Of a stretch of 64,000 nucleotides of DNA, positions 24,301 to 36,104 are shown piece by piece (positions within the stretch are counted from its first letter, which is position 1; every line of letters begins with the position of its first letter). The translations under genes were made by a program, and so were the position numbers. Source of the stretch: Nipponacmea schrenckii (taxonomy: Eukaryota > Mollusca > Gastropoda > Lottiidae); the NCBI GenBank assembly GCA_030562195.1, contig JAUJPP010000005.1, forward strand, positions 20,509,106 to 20,573,105. The letters run 5' to 3'. A model generated the notes under the pieces. That model was not told where the DNA came from. It worked only from the letters and a program-made list of their open reading frames with translations, and did no database searches.

Positions 24301-25736
24301 GAACTGAAATTGTGTTTCCCTTCTTAGACGCAGTGCACAGATTTTCGTTAGCTATAGCCAAACATTTATTTTCAAGTTTCCGAGAAATGATGTTTGACTA
24401 ATATTGTGGTTATGACAGCTATTGATTGGACCTAGTTCTTCGATGTCTTTCCATGTTATTCTATAGAAGCAGACTGTCAATGGTACTACATGATAATACC
24501 AGATAAGGTTAAATCTATTCCAGTTACATTTACCTGGTGGCATATCCGTTACAGGTGGTGTAGAATAGGACTTAAGATTCACCAAGTACAGGTTTTAGGA
24601 AACTGAAAAAGTTATCTCCCTTATTTTGTCGTCTGAACATTTAGTCGTGATATGCGATATGAATTATAGATATTCTTATTACGAACACTACGGTAAAGTA
24701 AGCTATGTTCTATTGACAACATAAATAAGTAATCATTTACCTATTGATTGATTATTGAAATAAATAAACAAAATATGGTATTTGTCAAAGATGATATATG
24801 AGATTGGTTCACCCAAGTTCAAGACATCAATTCAGAAATTTATGGAAATGGATCGAATAGTTTGGAAAGTATTTCCCTCTGATCTTAAAGGTTTGCGACT
24901 TGTCAGCCTTACTGTTTGAAGATTCTTCTTTTATTTTAAGCAAAGAAATTTGGTCATGACTTTCTGAGTCATCATTCGATGAGGCATGGCCCTTGGTCTT
25001 GGTGTGACAATATGTATTCTTTGATGTTAGTTCGTTAGTCAATCAGAAAAAAACCCCCAAAGATTCTCTTTTGATATCAGTTCTATGATTAAGCAAGTAT
25101 TTTGAAGTCACAGGTTATGAGTGTTCTTAACTGGGTTACGGGCAGACTTGACAATATTGATAGGTTTGGACCCGAAGAATTTTGACGTAGGTTGAACTGG
25201 TGCCTCGGAAAGTCATCAGCTAGTAATTGTCGGTGAACTTAGTTGAAGACTGAAGTCTTTGCAAGAGTTTCACCTATTTGCACACACACGAGGAGACGAG
25301 GGTATATCCAGTCGATCGTTTTCCTTACATTGATAATTACTTGATGACCATGCAATTAAAGTCGAATGAATGTAATTTGATGGTAACGTTCTTTTGAGTT
25401 CTGAACTCGGAGTCAAACGAGAAAAAAAAACCCTTTTATGCAAAGTAATATCAAACAGGTTGGTTGTTAAAAATCCTGTCGGCCAGCCCGTTAAAGTGTC
25501 TTTTCTGAACCTAAGCTTTGAGCTGCGTTGAATCACTTATAGATCTGAGTTTATTTGCACCATCAAAAGGTCGCCAACTGCAAGATTTATAATGTTGAAC
25601 GCCTTCTACGAACGTTTTAGCGTGTGTAGCGTTGATAACAATTGTGTACTATTGCTGCTTAAATCAAATCAAATCAAATCGTGAAATGATAAAGACATAG
25701 CAGTGGACTTCCTGATCAGTTTGTAGAGTAGAATTA

Positions 25737-25912
25737 AACCGGAAGTTTTCATCACGGATTACATTCAATGTGTAACTAAATTCTAAAACTGATCCGATAA
25801 ACATATCAATAACTGACATTTAGAAATTTGAATTCTAAGCCAGTCACAGATATGTCAGAGACAAACTGACAACACGGAAGTTACGTTCGAATAGCGTAAT
25901 AAACTTCCGGTT
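25737..25912. repeat. 176-bp block bounded by 12-bp inverted repeats
   Basis: AACCGGAAGTTT (25737-25748) is exactly inverted as AAACTTCCGGTT (25901-25912), and ACACGGAAGTTA at about 25873 is a third similar motif. Each end is an ETS-type CCGGAAGT core. No flanking duplication is seen, so a MITE call is not secure. Confidence 0.45.
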
Positions 25913-25914
25913 GT

Positions 25915-28621
25915 TAGCATTGTCTCTGATAGCTTGATTGGTTCAAAGATAATATTTCTATGGTGTCACTTGCATAACGTTTTATTTTTAAAAATCACCC
26001 AACGCAATTTCCCAGTGTTTTTTGACGAATTTATTAACTAATTTCTTTATATTTATGATAAATTAAATTGACATATATTATGATGAACATACTCAATGAT
26101 TGACGGGTATGTCATGTATATCGCCTTGTGCTTGACACGCGCTAATATCTTACCCTGGGCAAGTATATACTGAAAATACTAAAATACACAAGTAATCTTG
26201 TATTTTATATAAGGGTTCTCTTTACAATTTGGTTCTACGTCAAGTCTGTGAATGAGAAAGATAGTATGCTGAAATCAGTTCAATGTTACCATTTGGATAA
26301 AAACCACGTTTCGATTTCCTATCATGTCAAGTGAAATTTTGTAGAGTTTTTGATAAGATTTAGTAAAGGGGAAACGTTTTCTCGTTTACGTAATGATATA
26401 AGCCTAGAATGGATTTTTTTTAGTTTAAAACATCCCCTAAGCAGTATTATATGTTACATTTTGCCCGAGTTCGTCTGATAAGCATATTTAAAGGACGGGT
26501 AATACGTTATGACCAAACAGTTCAAAATGATAGAATCTTATCCGATCGTAGCCGCGGGTGTTGTGAACTATTGGTGTTAGGAACAATACTTCGTTTTCAC
26601 CTTTAGATTATCAAAATTACCAATTAAATCAATGTTATATGACACGTTGTGATGTCCGATAGGGGCGTTCCGCGTGTCGTCTGTCTTAACCTAAAAACAA
26701 TGGAGGACAAGGGAGAGACACGTCGCCTCAAAAGTTAAAATGGTTGTGTCATATTGTCAACCTTTACCCGTATCATTAGTTCGTCAAAAAGTTAAATATG
26801 GGGAGGCGGATGGACTACCTTTGTATCTTTTTACTGTTTCTTTATGACGCATTATTCAACTATGGCGGGGGTGTTTTTGACATGCGAATACACTCTTGTG
26901 TGTAATGTGAGTCCAATTTTACACGAAACACTCCCTATTCCATTGTGCTCAGATTATAATATTCCAATCTATTTTAACATTAAAGAAACAAAATATTGAA
27001 CAATTCTCCTTAAGGCTATATATAAATACATTGTACGGTATACTGTAGTGTTATTGTCCCTCTAACAAATTGATAATCTTTTGAAAAAATTACCTTTCGT
27101 AAGAATTAATGTCATTCTTTAAAAAAAATAGGTTGCTCCGCACCTAGATCCGGGTATATGGAATGTGTACCCTGCTATTAAGTGACACTCCTTTAGTTAC
27201 ATGCAGATGGTTCCATGCTTTTGTTGAAATCCCTTTGTCGTATTAAAATATTATTACGTGACAGTAAACATGCACCATTAGATTGCCTTGGATGCTGTAC
27301 GCTAATTTTACATATCCATATAAATCATTTATTAAAGGGTTGTTAAAGAGGTTTTCTAGACAAAACAGATATGTGTATAGGGGACACTGATAACAGCAAT
27401 TTGCACAATTTCACGTTTCAATCAGTAGTCGGTGATTTCTGCTATTCTGGTTCAATTATTTGTTTTATGACGATTTCACGTTTTTCAGTCTGTAGCTTTT
27501 CACTTGTTGATATACTTAAATTGTTTTGTGTAATTATAATGTATGTATGTATTTTTTGGGGTGGGGGGGGGGGGCTGGACATGGTTTAATCAGTCCCTAT
27601 GGTTGTTCAGCCATTGGCGTTTGGAGGTTGTTAATTAAAGAATCTAGTTAAAAGTATACACTCTTATAGATGCATCTAGGCCTAGGCCATAAGTAGAGAC
27701 TATATTATGAACTTCAGTACACATCAATTTGATTAGAAATTTACAAGATAAACTAATGATTAAAAATGCATGGCGATTAATTCGTTTGATTTTTTAATAA
27801 AACGTGAAAAAGAACATTACTAAGATTTTTAGTAATTTTTCTAAGCAGTCACTAGATGTTTGGTATAGATAGTACGGAATTCATCCTGGAGTTCTTTACA
27901 AAACCCCTTTACAATCACAGAGGAATTTTTAGCTGTAGAATTATAGGTGTATGATGAATAAATGTTATTCCCGCAGGTTTAAAATTTGTTTTCTCGACAT
28001 AAATATTATTATGCGGTAACTTTCATTCAGCTTCGTTGGTAGTCAATTTTAAGTTAACCAGTATACTTCTTAATTACTTCCTAATTTACCTTCAGTTTCT
28101 TGGTTCTTAGGGCACAGGTATACAAATATTATTGTTTAGATTAAAACATTCAAGATGAGTCTGTGATTAGACCTGTCTGATAAACGTCTTAATTACACAC
28201 GTTATGTTTTATAAAACTTATCTTTGTTCCATCGATCACAGTCTACAGTCAGTGATTTTTGATGGATTTTTGTTAATTGATTCATGTAACCCGATCCAAA
28301 ATATTTATGTACGGTGCCTTTACTAGCTGAGTTAGGCTATAATTTACCTGAAAGTATTTTTTTATAAGTCGGTCTTATTGTTTAATTGGTAGACTGTTGA
28401 AAAAATATTGACGTACAACTTACATGTGTTTCAATTGCAATAATTATGTCTACAGATTTAATTGCAAAGTAGGTATTAAGATAAAAACTTAGTGTCTTGT
28501 GACCTATATTTTATAGGCCACAAATGTTATCTATAATTTCAGTTTAAAAGACTTACTTAATACATCCTTTAAAACAACCTGACTTTTACGTATTGTTATC
28601 AAATACACAATTTCTGGAAGG
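25915..28621. other. intergenic, only a G-tract
   Basis: No gene or repeat family was recognised. Confidence 0.55.
27558..27575. repeat. G-tract (possible G-quadruplex)
   Basis: GGGG-T followed by about twelve G on the plus strand, in AT-rich DNA. It could form an intermolecular or slipped G-quadruplex and is a likely assembly error point. Confidence 0.7.
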
Positions 28622-28639
28622 CTTTTTTTTTTTTTTTTG
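28622..28639. repeat. poly-T tract
   Basis: A T run of about 17 bases. It could be the tail of a reverse-strand retroposon, but no body is recognised. Confidence 0.8.
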
Positions 28640-28934
28640 ATGAATTCTGAATTGAACGGAACGATCTTTTAGAAATTTTGTGATTTTGAAATTCCCTTTT
28701 CAAAAGCTTGTAATTTCATACGATTTCATATTTTATTGGATTGCTTTTGCATGGCAATACTTAATAATTATGTGTTTTACATGCAAAAACAAACTGGCTA
28801 GGACAGACTTCGTTATCCTGAAGGGTATAAACTACCTTTTAAGTAGCTTGACCAAAATCAGTCAGTGGATTGACTTGGTGCCTAAACTATTCGACAGAAG
28901 CTTAGAAAAATCCAATAATTTCATAGAACTAAGT

Positions 28935-29090
28935 CATAATCCATTATACTGTGTTAGTTTGAAACGCGCTTTTCGATGTTTTTCAGTAATGATTGAGTTT
29001 ATAAAATATATAGAGGTTCTATGGTTTAGTTATGTATAGTAAGTCTCATTGATGAATATATACTCTTTTTGACCAAGTTTGAGACTTAAA
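28935..29090 (+). repeat. diverged member of the 24168 family
   Basis: AACGCGCTTTTCGATGTTTT, GAGTTTATAAA, GTAAGTCTCATTGATGAATA and GACCAAGTTTGAGAC match the family order. The last segment is shared with 17620-17636. A 119-codon open frame ending here overlaps the repeat and is not a gene. Confidence 0.45.
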
Positions 29091-29337
29091 TAGTACATGT
29101 ATGTTGATTGTAAGACACAGGTTGCTTGATAGCTGACCAGCGGATGCTGGTTTCGCAAACTATCTAAGAGTTAGTATTTCTATTAGATAAATACTATATC
29201 AAGCAAACCTCATATATCAACTCTTCCTTGATTATTCTTCACACATTTTTAAATCTTTGACACATTTGAGAATATCTAATTAATTAACTTCATTGTTTCA
29301 CTAAATACTTAAACTAAGTATACCAAAACATTTCAGA

Positions 29338-29465
29338 GATCGCGACAGGATATGCAGACAGACTGTCTAGCGACTACGGCGATTCAGATAAACGGAACGG
29401 ATAACCGATCAGATTAATCTGGATTAAAGAAAATAAATCAGTGTCGGAGTACTTGACAAGAGGTG
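29338..29465 (+). repeat. dispersed block X, first copy
   Basis: ATCGCGACAGGATATGCAGA, CTGTCTAGCGACT, GATAAACGGAA and AATCAGTGTCGGAGTA recur with small changes at 31291-31415 in the same direction. Both copies follow a CCAAAACATT sequence. Confidence 0.7.
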
Positions 29466-29919
29466 AGAACAAACGTTCAAGTTTTTTGTTTACTCGTGTC
29501 TTCGTCAATATTTGAAATTAACTTTGACAAAACGGATGAATGGAATGGAAAATTTAATCCGATTTAATTTTTCGTAATGGTGTATAATGGGATTAGTTAG
29601 TTGAAAAATCACGATTTGTTGAGGAATTACAAATTATTACCCAGATTTATGTCTATCTTTAACAAAATATTGATCTTAATAACATACATGTAATCTACAT
29701 CGTTCATTATTGCCCATCGTCGTTTGCAAAATTAGGATTTTTAAAATCATATTTTTTAGCTAAGGTAACTGGTTTTGCCGTACGGTAATTTATTAATGTA
29801 ACTATACAGTAAAGGATGCTACAAAAGATATCTAAGATTTATTAAATTTTATAAATCGATTTCATTAAAAATAAAATGATACTGTTCAGAGTAGAGCCCT
29901 AGACAAAGTCGGGTTCTAA

Positions 29920-30390
29920 ACTAACCGTATGCTTTGAAACATTTTTAAAATGGTATTTGTGACATAGCCGAGTTCAGGATGATTGTTATTTCGTTAAGCT
30001 AAGCAAACGATACGCTTTGAAACATTTCGAAATGGAATCTGTAGTATAGTTGAATTCGATTGTGAATACTTATTTTATATTCGACAAGGGTGTATTCTGA
30101 AACTTTTGAATAAGGTTCCTCTAAGCTAAGCAAACGTTACGCTTTTCTAAATCTAAATCTTTTCCCTGGTGCTTGTGTTTTATTTAAAAGGAAATTGGTA
30201 AGCAGCTCTTGCTGTCCACTGTGTGATTATTTGTCTGAAGATATTTTCATTTTGTATTATATGTAATATTTGTATCTTTGGGCCCTGGCCTTAATACTGG
30301 ATAAACTATTATTATTAGTATAAACGTTACGCTTTTAAACATTGCCGAATTGGATTTCTGTGGTATAGTTACATTGCGGATTGCGAAATT
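29920..30390 (+). repeat. decayed tandem repeat of about 80 bp
   Basis: GCTTTGAAACATTT-type heads occur at 29931, 30014 and about 30094, and a last head at about 30141 is split by the LINE insert and resumes at 30331. AGCTAAGCAAACG precedes two of them. Tails share GTAGTATAGTTGAATTCG / GTGGTATAGTTACATTGCG. Confidence 0.65.
30147..30321 (+). mobile_element. 5'-truncated LINE tail with 15-bp target-site duplication
   Basis: A 175-bp insert ends in CTTTGGGCCCTGGCC, AATACTGGATAAAC and a short ATT repeat, the usual 3' end of a CR1/L2-like LINE. It is flanked by an exact 15-bp direct repeat, AAACGTTACGCTTTT, at 30132-30146 and 30322-30336. The insertion interrupts a local repeat unit that continues on both sides. 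The perfect duplication indicates recent insertion. Confidence 0.85.
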
Positions 30391-30399
30391 AAATTATAG

Positions 30400-30580
30400 G
30401 GCCATTGTTAATGATAGCGCAATTAACTTCTGTTACCTGTAGTAATTAAGCAATTAACATATATTTAATAGGAACAAGACGTCTTGCCAGGTTGTCCCAG
30501 AGATTTAGGTTTTCAGTTACCTGTAAATTGGGCTACAACAACAATCACTATTAATGTGCCAGATTGTCGCGAGCTCAAGT
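30400..30580 (+). repeat. block Y with a single 97-bp-type monomer
   Basis: AATTAACTTCTGTTACCTG, AATTAACATATATTTA and the GACGTCTTGCC segment match 31945-32035. They are followed by CTGTAAATTGGGCTACAACA and AGATTGTCGCGAGCTCAAGT, a diverged monomer of the array at 32278. Confidence 0.6.
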
Positions 30581-31290
30581 AATATTTTTACTTTATTGCT
30601 CTGTTTAATTCTAAAGGATTTATTGATACCTTTAATTAACATACATAATTCGGAAAGTCAGTTTCGATAGTATTTCAATCTCAGAATATTTCTTCCATAC
30701 AAAGAATAATTCAAACGTTCGGCAATCATCGGCAGTTTCCGTAAAACAGGGCTTTGTTAAGGGAACTTTGACAAACATTATAACACCAAAAAGGTTTTTT
30801 ACAGGTATGTAAGGTTTGTGACATTGGACGCCTATATCTGATAACATTTTGGAAATGAAATAAAGGTAATTCAAATTAGAAGGGTATACGCAATACTTTT
30901 TTCCGGCACCATTAATGGTTATTGGGCGGTTTCAAGTGAATGATTCTTGGAATTCTGGTAGATATAATGTTGCCATGGCTTAAATTAAATAGTGAAAATG
31001 CCTTTTTCAGTATATACGAATCGATATGATCTTTGTAGGATATATATAAGCGGGAAGATAAGCATTAAGAACACAAGATATCTGGAAAGAGAAACTATTT
31101 GTAGGTTTATTACATACTACGTTTCGAAACAATCATTAAGTAATTTACCGTTAATTAAGAAATTTTAAAAATTAATCTCCCCAGATTATTGGTCACACTA
31201 AATTCAAATCTTCGACACGTTGGTGAATACCCATGTAATACGGCTTATTGTTTTACCCAATATCATAACTGATTTTACCAAAACATTACA

Positions 31291-31415
31291 GTGATCCCGA
31301 CAGGATACGCAGACGGATTGTCTAGCGGCTGCGGCTATACGTTTGGGATAAACGGAAGGAAGTAAATCGGATTAATTTTGGATTTGGATTAAATCAGTGT
31401 CGGAAGTATACAAGA
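31291..31415 (+). repeat. dispersed block X, second copy
   Basis: ATCCCGACAGGATACGCAGA, TTGTCTAGCGGCT, GGGATAAACGGAA and AAATCAGTGTCGGAAGTA pair with 29338-29465. Shorter echoes (GACGTCTTGCCAGGTTGTC; GACGGCCTGCCGGATTGTC) occur at about 30478 and 32011. Confidence 0.7.
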
Positions 31416-32277
31416 TTTAAAAATTTGTTCTACAGAAATAATCTGGTTTTAATCTGTTTTCTGCGACATTGAGCCTAAAGATTAAGCATTAATGTGCAAG
31501 AGTAAAGTAAACTTGATTGTACAGGGATTTATCTATTTCCTGGTTTTCCCATTATATTTCATATCGGAGAATATAGCCTAAATGAATAGAAGAACTTGAA
31601 TTATTTTTTTTTAACTATTTTTTTTGCCTCTCAAAACATCAACAAATTTCCCCTTGATTAAAAAAAAAACGTCCCAAAATTGAGAACTTGGAGCAAGTAA
31701 CTGCAGAAATTAAGTCTACAAGAATATCATTTTGAAATCAGAACTATTTAGTTTTGGTACATGTATAGTGTGTAAAAGTTCTAAAACTGCATGCATTTAA
31801 GTGTAATATCTACGTAGTTTTCGGAATAATATATCTATAGATAAATTAAATGGTCCAAAAAAGTTTATACCTTCAGCAAAAACAATAAACTGGTTTATAT
31901 GGTAGGGGGTTATTAACATGGTTTAATACTACTGTAAATGACCTATTATTAGCTTGTATTAACTTTTATCACCTGAAGTCATTAAATAATTAACATATAT
32001 TTATTAACAACGGGACGGCCTGCCGGATTGTCTACCGATAGTATTAAGTGTTTAAGCAATATAAGTTAAATTGTAAACTGATTCCATGCAAAATATAAAT
32101 CGAGGGCAATGTCTTTGAAATTTTATTTGTGATAGCATCGATTCGCATCATTCCAATTTTCAGTCAGACGTCTGTGGTTCATGCAATCCGACAACAAGGG
32201 CCTTATGTGATAAAGCATATATTTGCAAATAACAAATTTCTAATCTCTGAGTAAATAAGTCTAATAACCAAAAATTT

Positions 32278-32735
32278 AGTCCATATGACAAAACTGTCTC
32301 CAACTTTACTCTTTACAGAAACATTACCCCGTTAACTTTAAATTGGTTTACAATGACAATCAATTGATTTCAAACCGAAGTCATGCCAAAATTGTCTCGA
32401 GACTGAACTTTACAGAAACATTTCCCCGTTAATTGTAAATTGGTTTACAATGACAATCAATTCATTTCAGAAGTCATGCCAAAATTGTCTCGAGACTGAA
32501 CTTTTACAGAAACATTTCCCTGTTAATTGTAAATTGGTTTACAATGACAATCAATTTTTCTCAAACAGAAGTCATGCCAAAATTGTCTCGAGACCCAACT
32601 TTTACAGAAACATTTCCCCGTTAATTGTAAATTGGTTTACAATGACAATCAATTTATCTCAAACAGAAGTCATATCTCGAGACTGAACTATAAGCAACAT
32701 TCTCTAGTCAACAGTAAATTGGTTAACAATGCTGA
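32278..32735. repeat. 97-bp tandem array, about 4.6 copies, each with a stem-loop
   Basis: ACAGAAACATT-type heads at 32315, 32412, 32506 and 32604 give spacings of 97, 94 and 98. Most units hold a perfect 7-bp stem with a 4-base loop (TTGTAAA-TTGG-TTTACAA, for example 32433-32450) and a 10-bp palindrome GTCTCGAGAC (for example 32394-32403). The last copy is degenerate. A 78-codon open frame inside is an artefact. Confidence 0.92.
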
Positions 32736-35700
32736 CTAATCAGTTGGAAACACAAATTTTGTCGGAGTTGCCAATCTTCTTTGTTTTTCTGCGTTTTCCG
32801 GTATTTGACACACGACAACTTCCAATTAAGACTAATGGACGATGTATTATGTTTGCAATAAGAAGTGGCGACTAACAAATTTACTTAATTTGTAAACAGT
32901 ATTTTTCTTTAATAATGTTGTTCTCAGATTGAACATTAATTAATGAACATTTTTAGAAAATTTTTGACGATGGTTGTGGCTCTTCCAATCTGTTAACACA
33001 TCTTAACGACGTTTCTGAAGAACATGGCAATATGTAATTTTTGACTGAGACAGAGGAATTAATGGATTATTTAAGTTTACGAAGTGTACATTGAAAGGAT
33101 AATTCTCTTTTTTTTGCGTTTCCCTTTTTTTAGCTCAAATTTATGAAACATGAAAGCAGTTTTTCCTTTAACCCATCTGAAAGTAATAACAATTTTTTTC
33201 AGCATTGACATTTACCATATTTTTTATATTGACTCCCTCGTTAATATGCAATATCTGAATTAAAGTGAAAATAATCAAAAGCCTAAACCAAAAGAGATTT
33301 CTAAGTCCAAATGCATCCCACAGAGGAAATTGAACATGTCGCTTGAAGAACTTTGGTCATTTTACGCCACAAAGCAATTTATATGTTTAATATTCAAATA
33401 TTATTTTACAATCTAAGCCCATTATTACGGGTCAATGAAAAAGTGAATATGTAAATATTTGCACGTGTTGTTGCATGTTAAAAGCATAATAAATGCACAC
33501 CGATTTGAAGTGTTCATTGAAGCATCTATATTCTCTATTGTAATCTGTGATGGCCCTCAGTTGTAAATTAAGATTTTCAAGACAATTTGACAATACATTT
33601 GTCACATCATAAAATGTCTATTTGCTTTGAACTCACCGCTATTTGTTGTCTATAAGAAATATATAAGTAGTATATAAGCCGTACTAAAGGCCCGTGTCGA
33701 GTGCATCACGCTTATTTCATATTTCAATATCTATACATTTATGTTAATGTTTATGAATAAAATGCTTTGTTCTTGCCGCTCAAGTAAAGGTTTGAATGTT
33801 CACCATTAAAGTTGACAATTTCACACCAGCTCTCAGCGAAGGAAACACTTGAGTGCACCCTTAAATTATAGATCTTTAATATTCAAATTAATTCAAAGAA
33901 AATAAGAGGCTTTAAAAATAAATTGAATTTTCTTCTTTTGATTTAATGCATATAAAATCAGATTTGAGCTTATTCATATCAGGCAGAAGGGCATGCCCCA
34001 TGTATAAAATTACCTCAGCATGCTTAATTACATTTTGAATGTAAAATCCCGGGGTCGGGGAAGTGAGGTCAATTCTAAGGACATGGGTAATTGTCGGGTC
34101 TGTAAAGACAAATAAAAAAAAATGACTGTGAAGAAAGGCGAGAACAGGGTACGGATTTACTTTTTAGACAAAAAACAGAAGCGTTATTGTTTATGTCTAA
34201 GTGTTTATTGTTATGAGGCGGTCACTTCAAAGGACATATATTATTTTGACCAGTCCGTATCACTGTATTATCCCAATTTACCCAGATTGAAAATATAACA
34301 TAGAATATCGTCTTTAAATTAATAAACAACCCCTTATTATACCAAGATGTAGCCAAAATGGCCACATATCAAAGAGGGGTTTCATCACACTTTATTTTCG
34401 GTTTCAAATTACACTCTTTGATTTTTGTTATTTTACAGATGTATAAAGGGTTTCAATTTAGGACTTATTACTGAGTAATTTGGACAGCGAGTTTCGCTAT
34501 TAAGTATGAAATACATTTGAAAGCGCTGAATGAAACCTTAGCAGTGAACAATCTTCCAGTTTAGACCAAGAAATACGTACATATTTAAACCTAGTACCGC
34601 AAAACAAAATCCGAAATCAAAAGCAACATACTATACTGGTAAAACATTTGCAACATCTAATAAAAAATACTTGGCAGTTACTAGCAATGTCTTTCAGGGG
34701 AATTATCAGATAACTGCATGTTCGAATAAATAAAATGTCTTGTTTATGAGATAAAGTATATCACTGGAAATATATGATTATTGAAAGTTCAGATGAATAA
34801 TAGACTTGAGTAACAAGACACGCGTAGAGTATATCAATAGAATTATAATTATTGAAATTTTGGATGAATAGAAAGACCTGATGCTAGTGAATATTGAATA
34901 TTACCTAATGCCCTAAAGACATTTTGACAAATGTTCAAAAGTCATCTGATTACACAATTTTCTCGCTATGCAAACGAAGAAATATCGATTTGGATTACAT
35001 AATGAATTGACTAATGTTGTGTGTATAACAAAAGTTCGTGCATGTAAACAACCGCAAATGTGTCAATAGATACATGGTTTTTCACCTTTTTAACACGAAT
35101 ATGAATCAGAATTAATCATAGCTGTCAATAGTGATTAAATACATTACAAAATTTATTTCTCGTTTCATATTGTCAATGTAATGTATTAAATATTTCCAGG
35201 ACATGATTTTTACTCTCACCCAATTAACGTTTTGAATTTACTTATGCATATATTGACTTCAATCGGCATTGACGAAGGAAATATTAAAATGCTAGTAACT
35301 TAAGAGTAGATGTTGAATCTGAACGAAAACCAGTTTATTCATAGTATTGCATACTGTATCTATTAGAATGTAACAATGTCATGAATATACTGTATTGTCC
35401 AAATGTATCGATAATATAATTACATGCATTGCCATCTTATATATTTATACTATAATATAGTGTATTGTCCTGTGAATATATACAATTGTTACTAAACGTT
35501 AATTTCTAGTTTGAGCTCGTCAACTAACATTTATAATGGAAGTGGCACGGAAACAGATGTTAGAAGTGGTGACTATTCAACAGGTTGTTACGATCAAATA
35601 CCGATACAGCCTCGACTCGTGCCAATCCAGTTTCCTCTCTACTGTAGATATTTTCCCACGACCCAGTACAAAGACTCTCACATTCCTACAGCCACAAGCC

Positions 35701-35810
35701 AAGGCGACTGATAGGCGAGGCGCGGGCCAACCAGAGATGTCTTTGTATAAAAGTATTTCTTATCGCTTCTCTTGTTTACATAACAATTCGACCATTAAGA
35801 TGACTAGTCA
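32736..35810. other. upstream of hes, mostly featureless
   Basis: Only the 34756 duplication was found. From about 35510 GC rises and two overlapping open frames (35511-35711, 35536-35892) appear. They run into the promoter, lack domains and compete with each other, so neither is called. Distal hes enhancers could lie here but cannot be seen. Confidence 0.5.
34756..34885. repeat. imperfect tandem duplication, about 72 bp
   Basis: AGTATATCACTGGAAATATA...ATTATTGAAAGTTCAGATGA recurs as AGTATATCAATAGAATTATA...ATTATTGAAATTTTGGATGA about 72 bp later. Confidence 0.6.
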
Positions 35811-35822
35811 AGGGGCGGAGTT

Positions 35823-35830
35823 TTCCCACA
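35823..35830 (-). promoter_or_regulatory. second CSL-type site upstream of hes
   Basis: TTCCCACA reads TGTGGGAA on the minus strand, matching the YGTGRGAA consensus. It lies about 220 bp upstream of the proximal site and points the opposite way, so the two are not a close head-to-head SPS pair. Chance occurrence is possible. Confidence 0.5.
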
Positions 35831-35861
35831 CTGTTCCCAAACCACTGAACAATTCTTTTGG

Positions 35862-35981
35862 CACGTGTACCTATTTAATCGCCAGTCAGTAAACGCTTTG
35901 ATTGACATTCCTATATCATAGAGGTTTTCCGCGCCACAAGAACACCTGGCAATTAGCCAATCAGCGTCGGGCTGGCACAAG
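35862..35981. promoter_or_regulatory. E-box and two N-boxes (candidate autorepression sites)
   Basis: CACGTG at 35862-35867 and CACAAG N-boxes at 35935-35940 and 35976-35981 lie upstream of the TATA box. Hes proteins bind N-boxes and class C E-boxes, and Hes1 represses its own promoter through N-boxes. The motifs are short, so function is inferred from clustering and position. A TCF-like CTTTGAT at 35896-35902 lies among them. Confidence 0.45.
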
Positions 35982-36020
35982 ACCTACGACTTGTCACAAA
36001 CATAGCTGATCGCTGATTGG
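35957..36020. promoter_or_regulatory. pair of inverted CCAAT boxes (NF-Y type) in the hes promoter
   Basis: CCAATCAGCG at 35957-35966 and its exact reverse complement CGCTGATTGG at 36011-36020 form a 10-bp inverted repeat with a 44-bp centre. CCAAT is the NF-Y core. Both lie within 170 bp of the inferred start, where NF-Y sites usually work. Confidence 0.6.
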
Positions 36021-36041
36021 TTGAGTGTATCGGCTCGCGAG

Positions 36042-36049
36042 CGTGGGAA
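36042..36049 (+). promoter_or_regulatory. CSL / Su(H) / RBPJ binding site (proximal)
   Basis: CGTGGGAA is an exact consensus site for the Notch nuclear effector CSL. It lies 48 bp upstream of the TATA box, about -80 from the inferred start. Vertebrate Hes1 promoters carry CSL sites at similar distance. Direct Notch control is inferred from the motif and position. Confidence 0.75.
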
Positions 36050-36096
36050 CGAAGCTAGAAATGACTTCACACAGACGAACGGCATGTGTCATTGAG

Positions 36097-36104
36097 TATA
36101 AATA
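36097..36104 (+). promoter_or_regulatory. TATA box of the hes gene
   Basis: TATAAATA lies 109 bp upstream of the hes ATG. A start about 30 bp downstream would fall near 36124-36130 (ACATCATTCC) and leave a 5' UTR of roughly 80 bases. The tight spacing to the CSL and CCAAT motifs upstream supports a real core promoter. Confidence 0.8.

Noticed and set aside
28680..29039. 119-codon open frame on the + strand
   Set aside because: Starts at GTG, is AT-driven in composition, has no domain, and its end overlaps a dispersed repeat.
32450..32686. 78-codon open frame
   Set aside because: It is the 97-bp tandem repeat read through; the peptide repeats with the array.
35536..35892. 118-codon open frame just upstream of hes (with a second frame at 35511-35711)
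   Set aside because: The two frames overlap each other and the hes promoter motifs, with no domain in either. They are better explained by the higher GC of regulatory DNA, though an upstream exon cannot be fully excluded.
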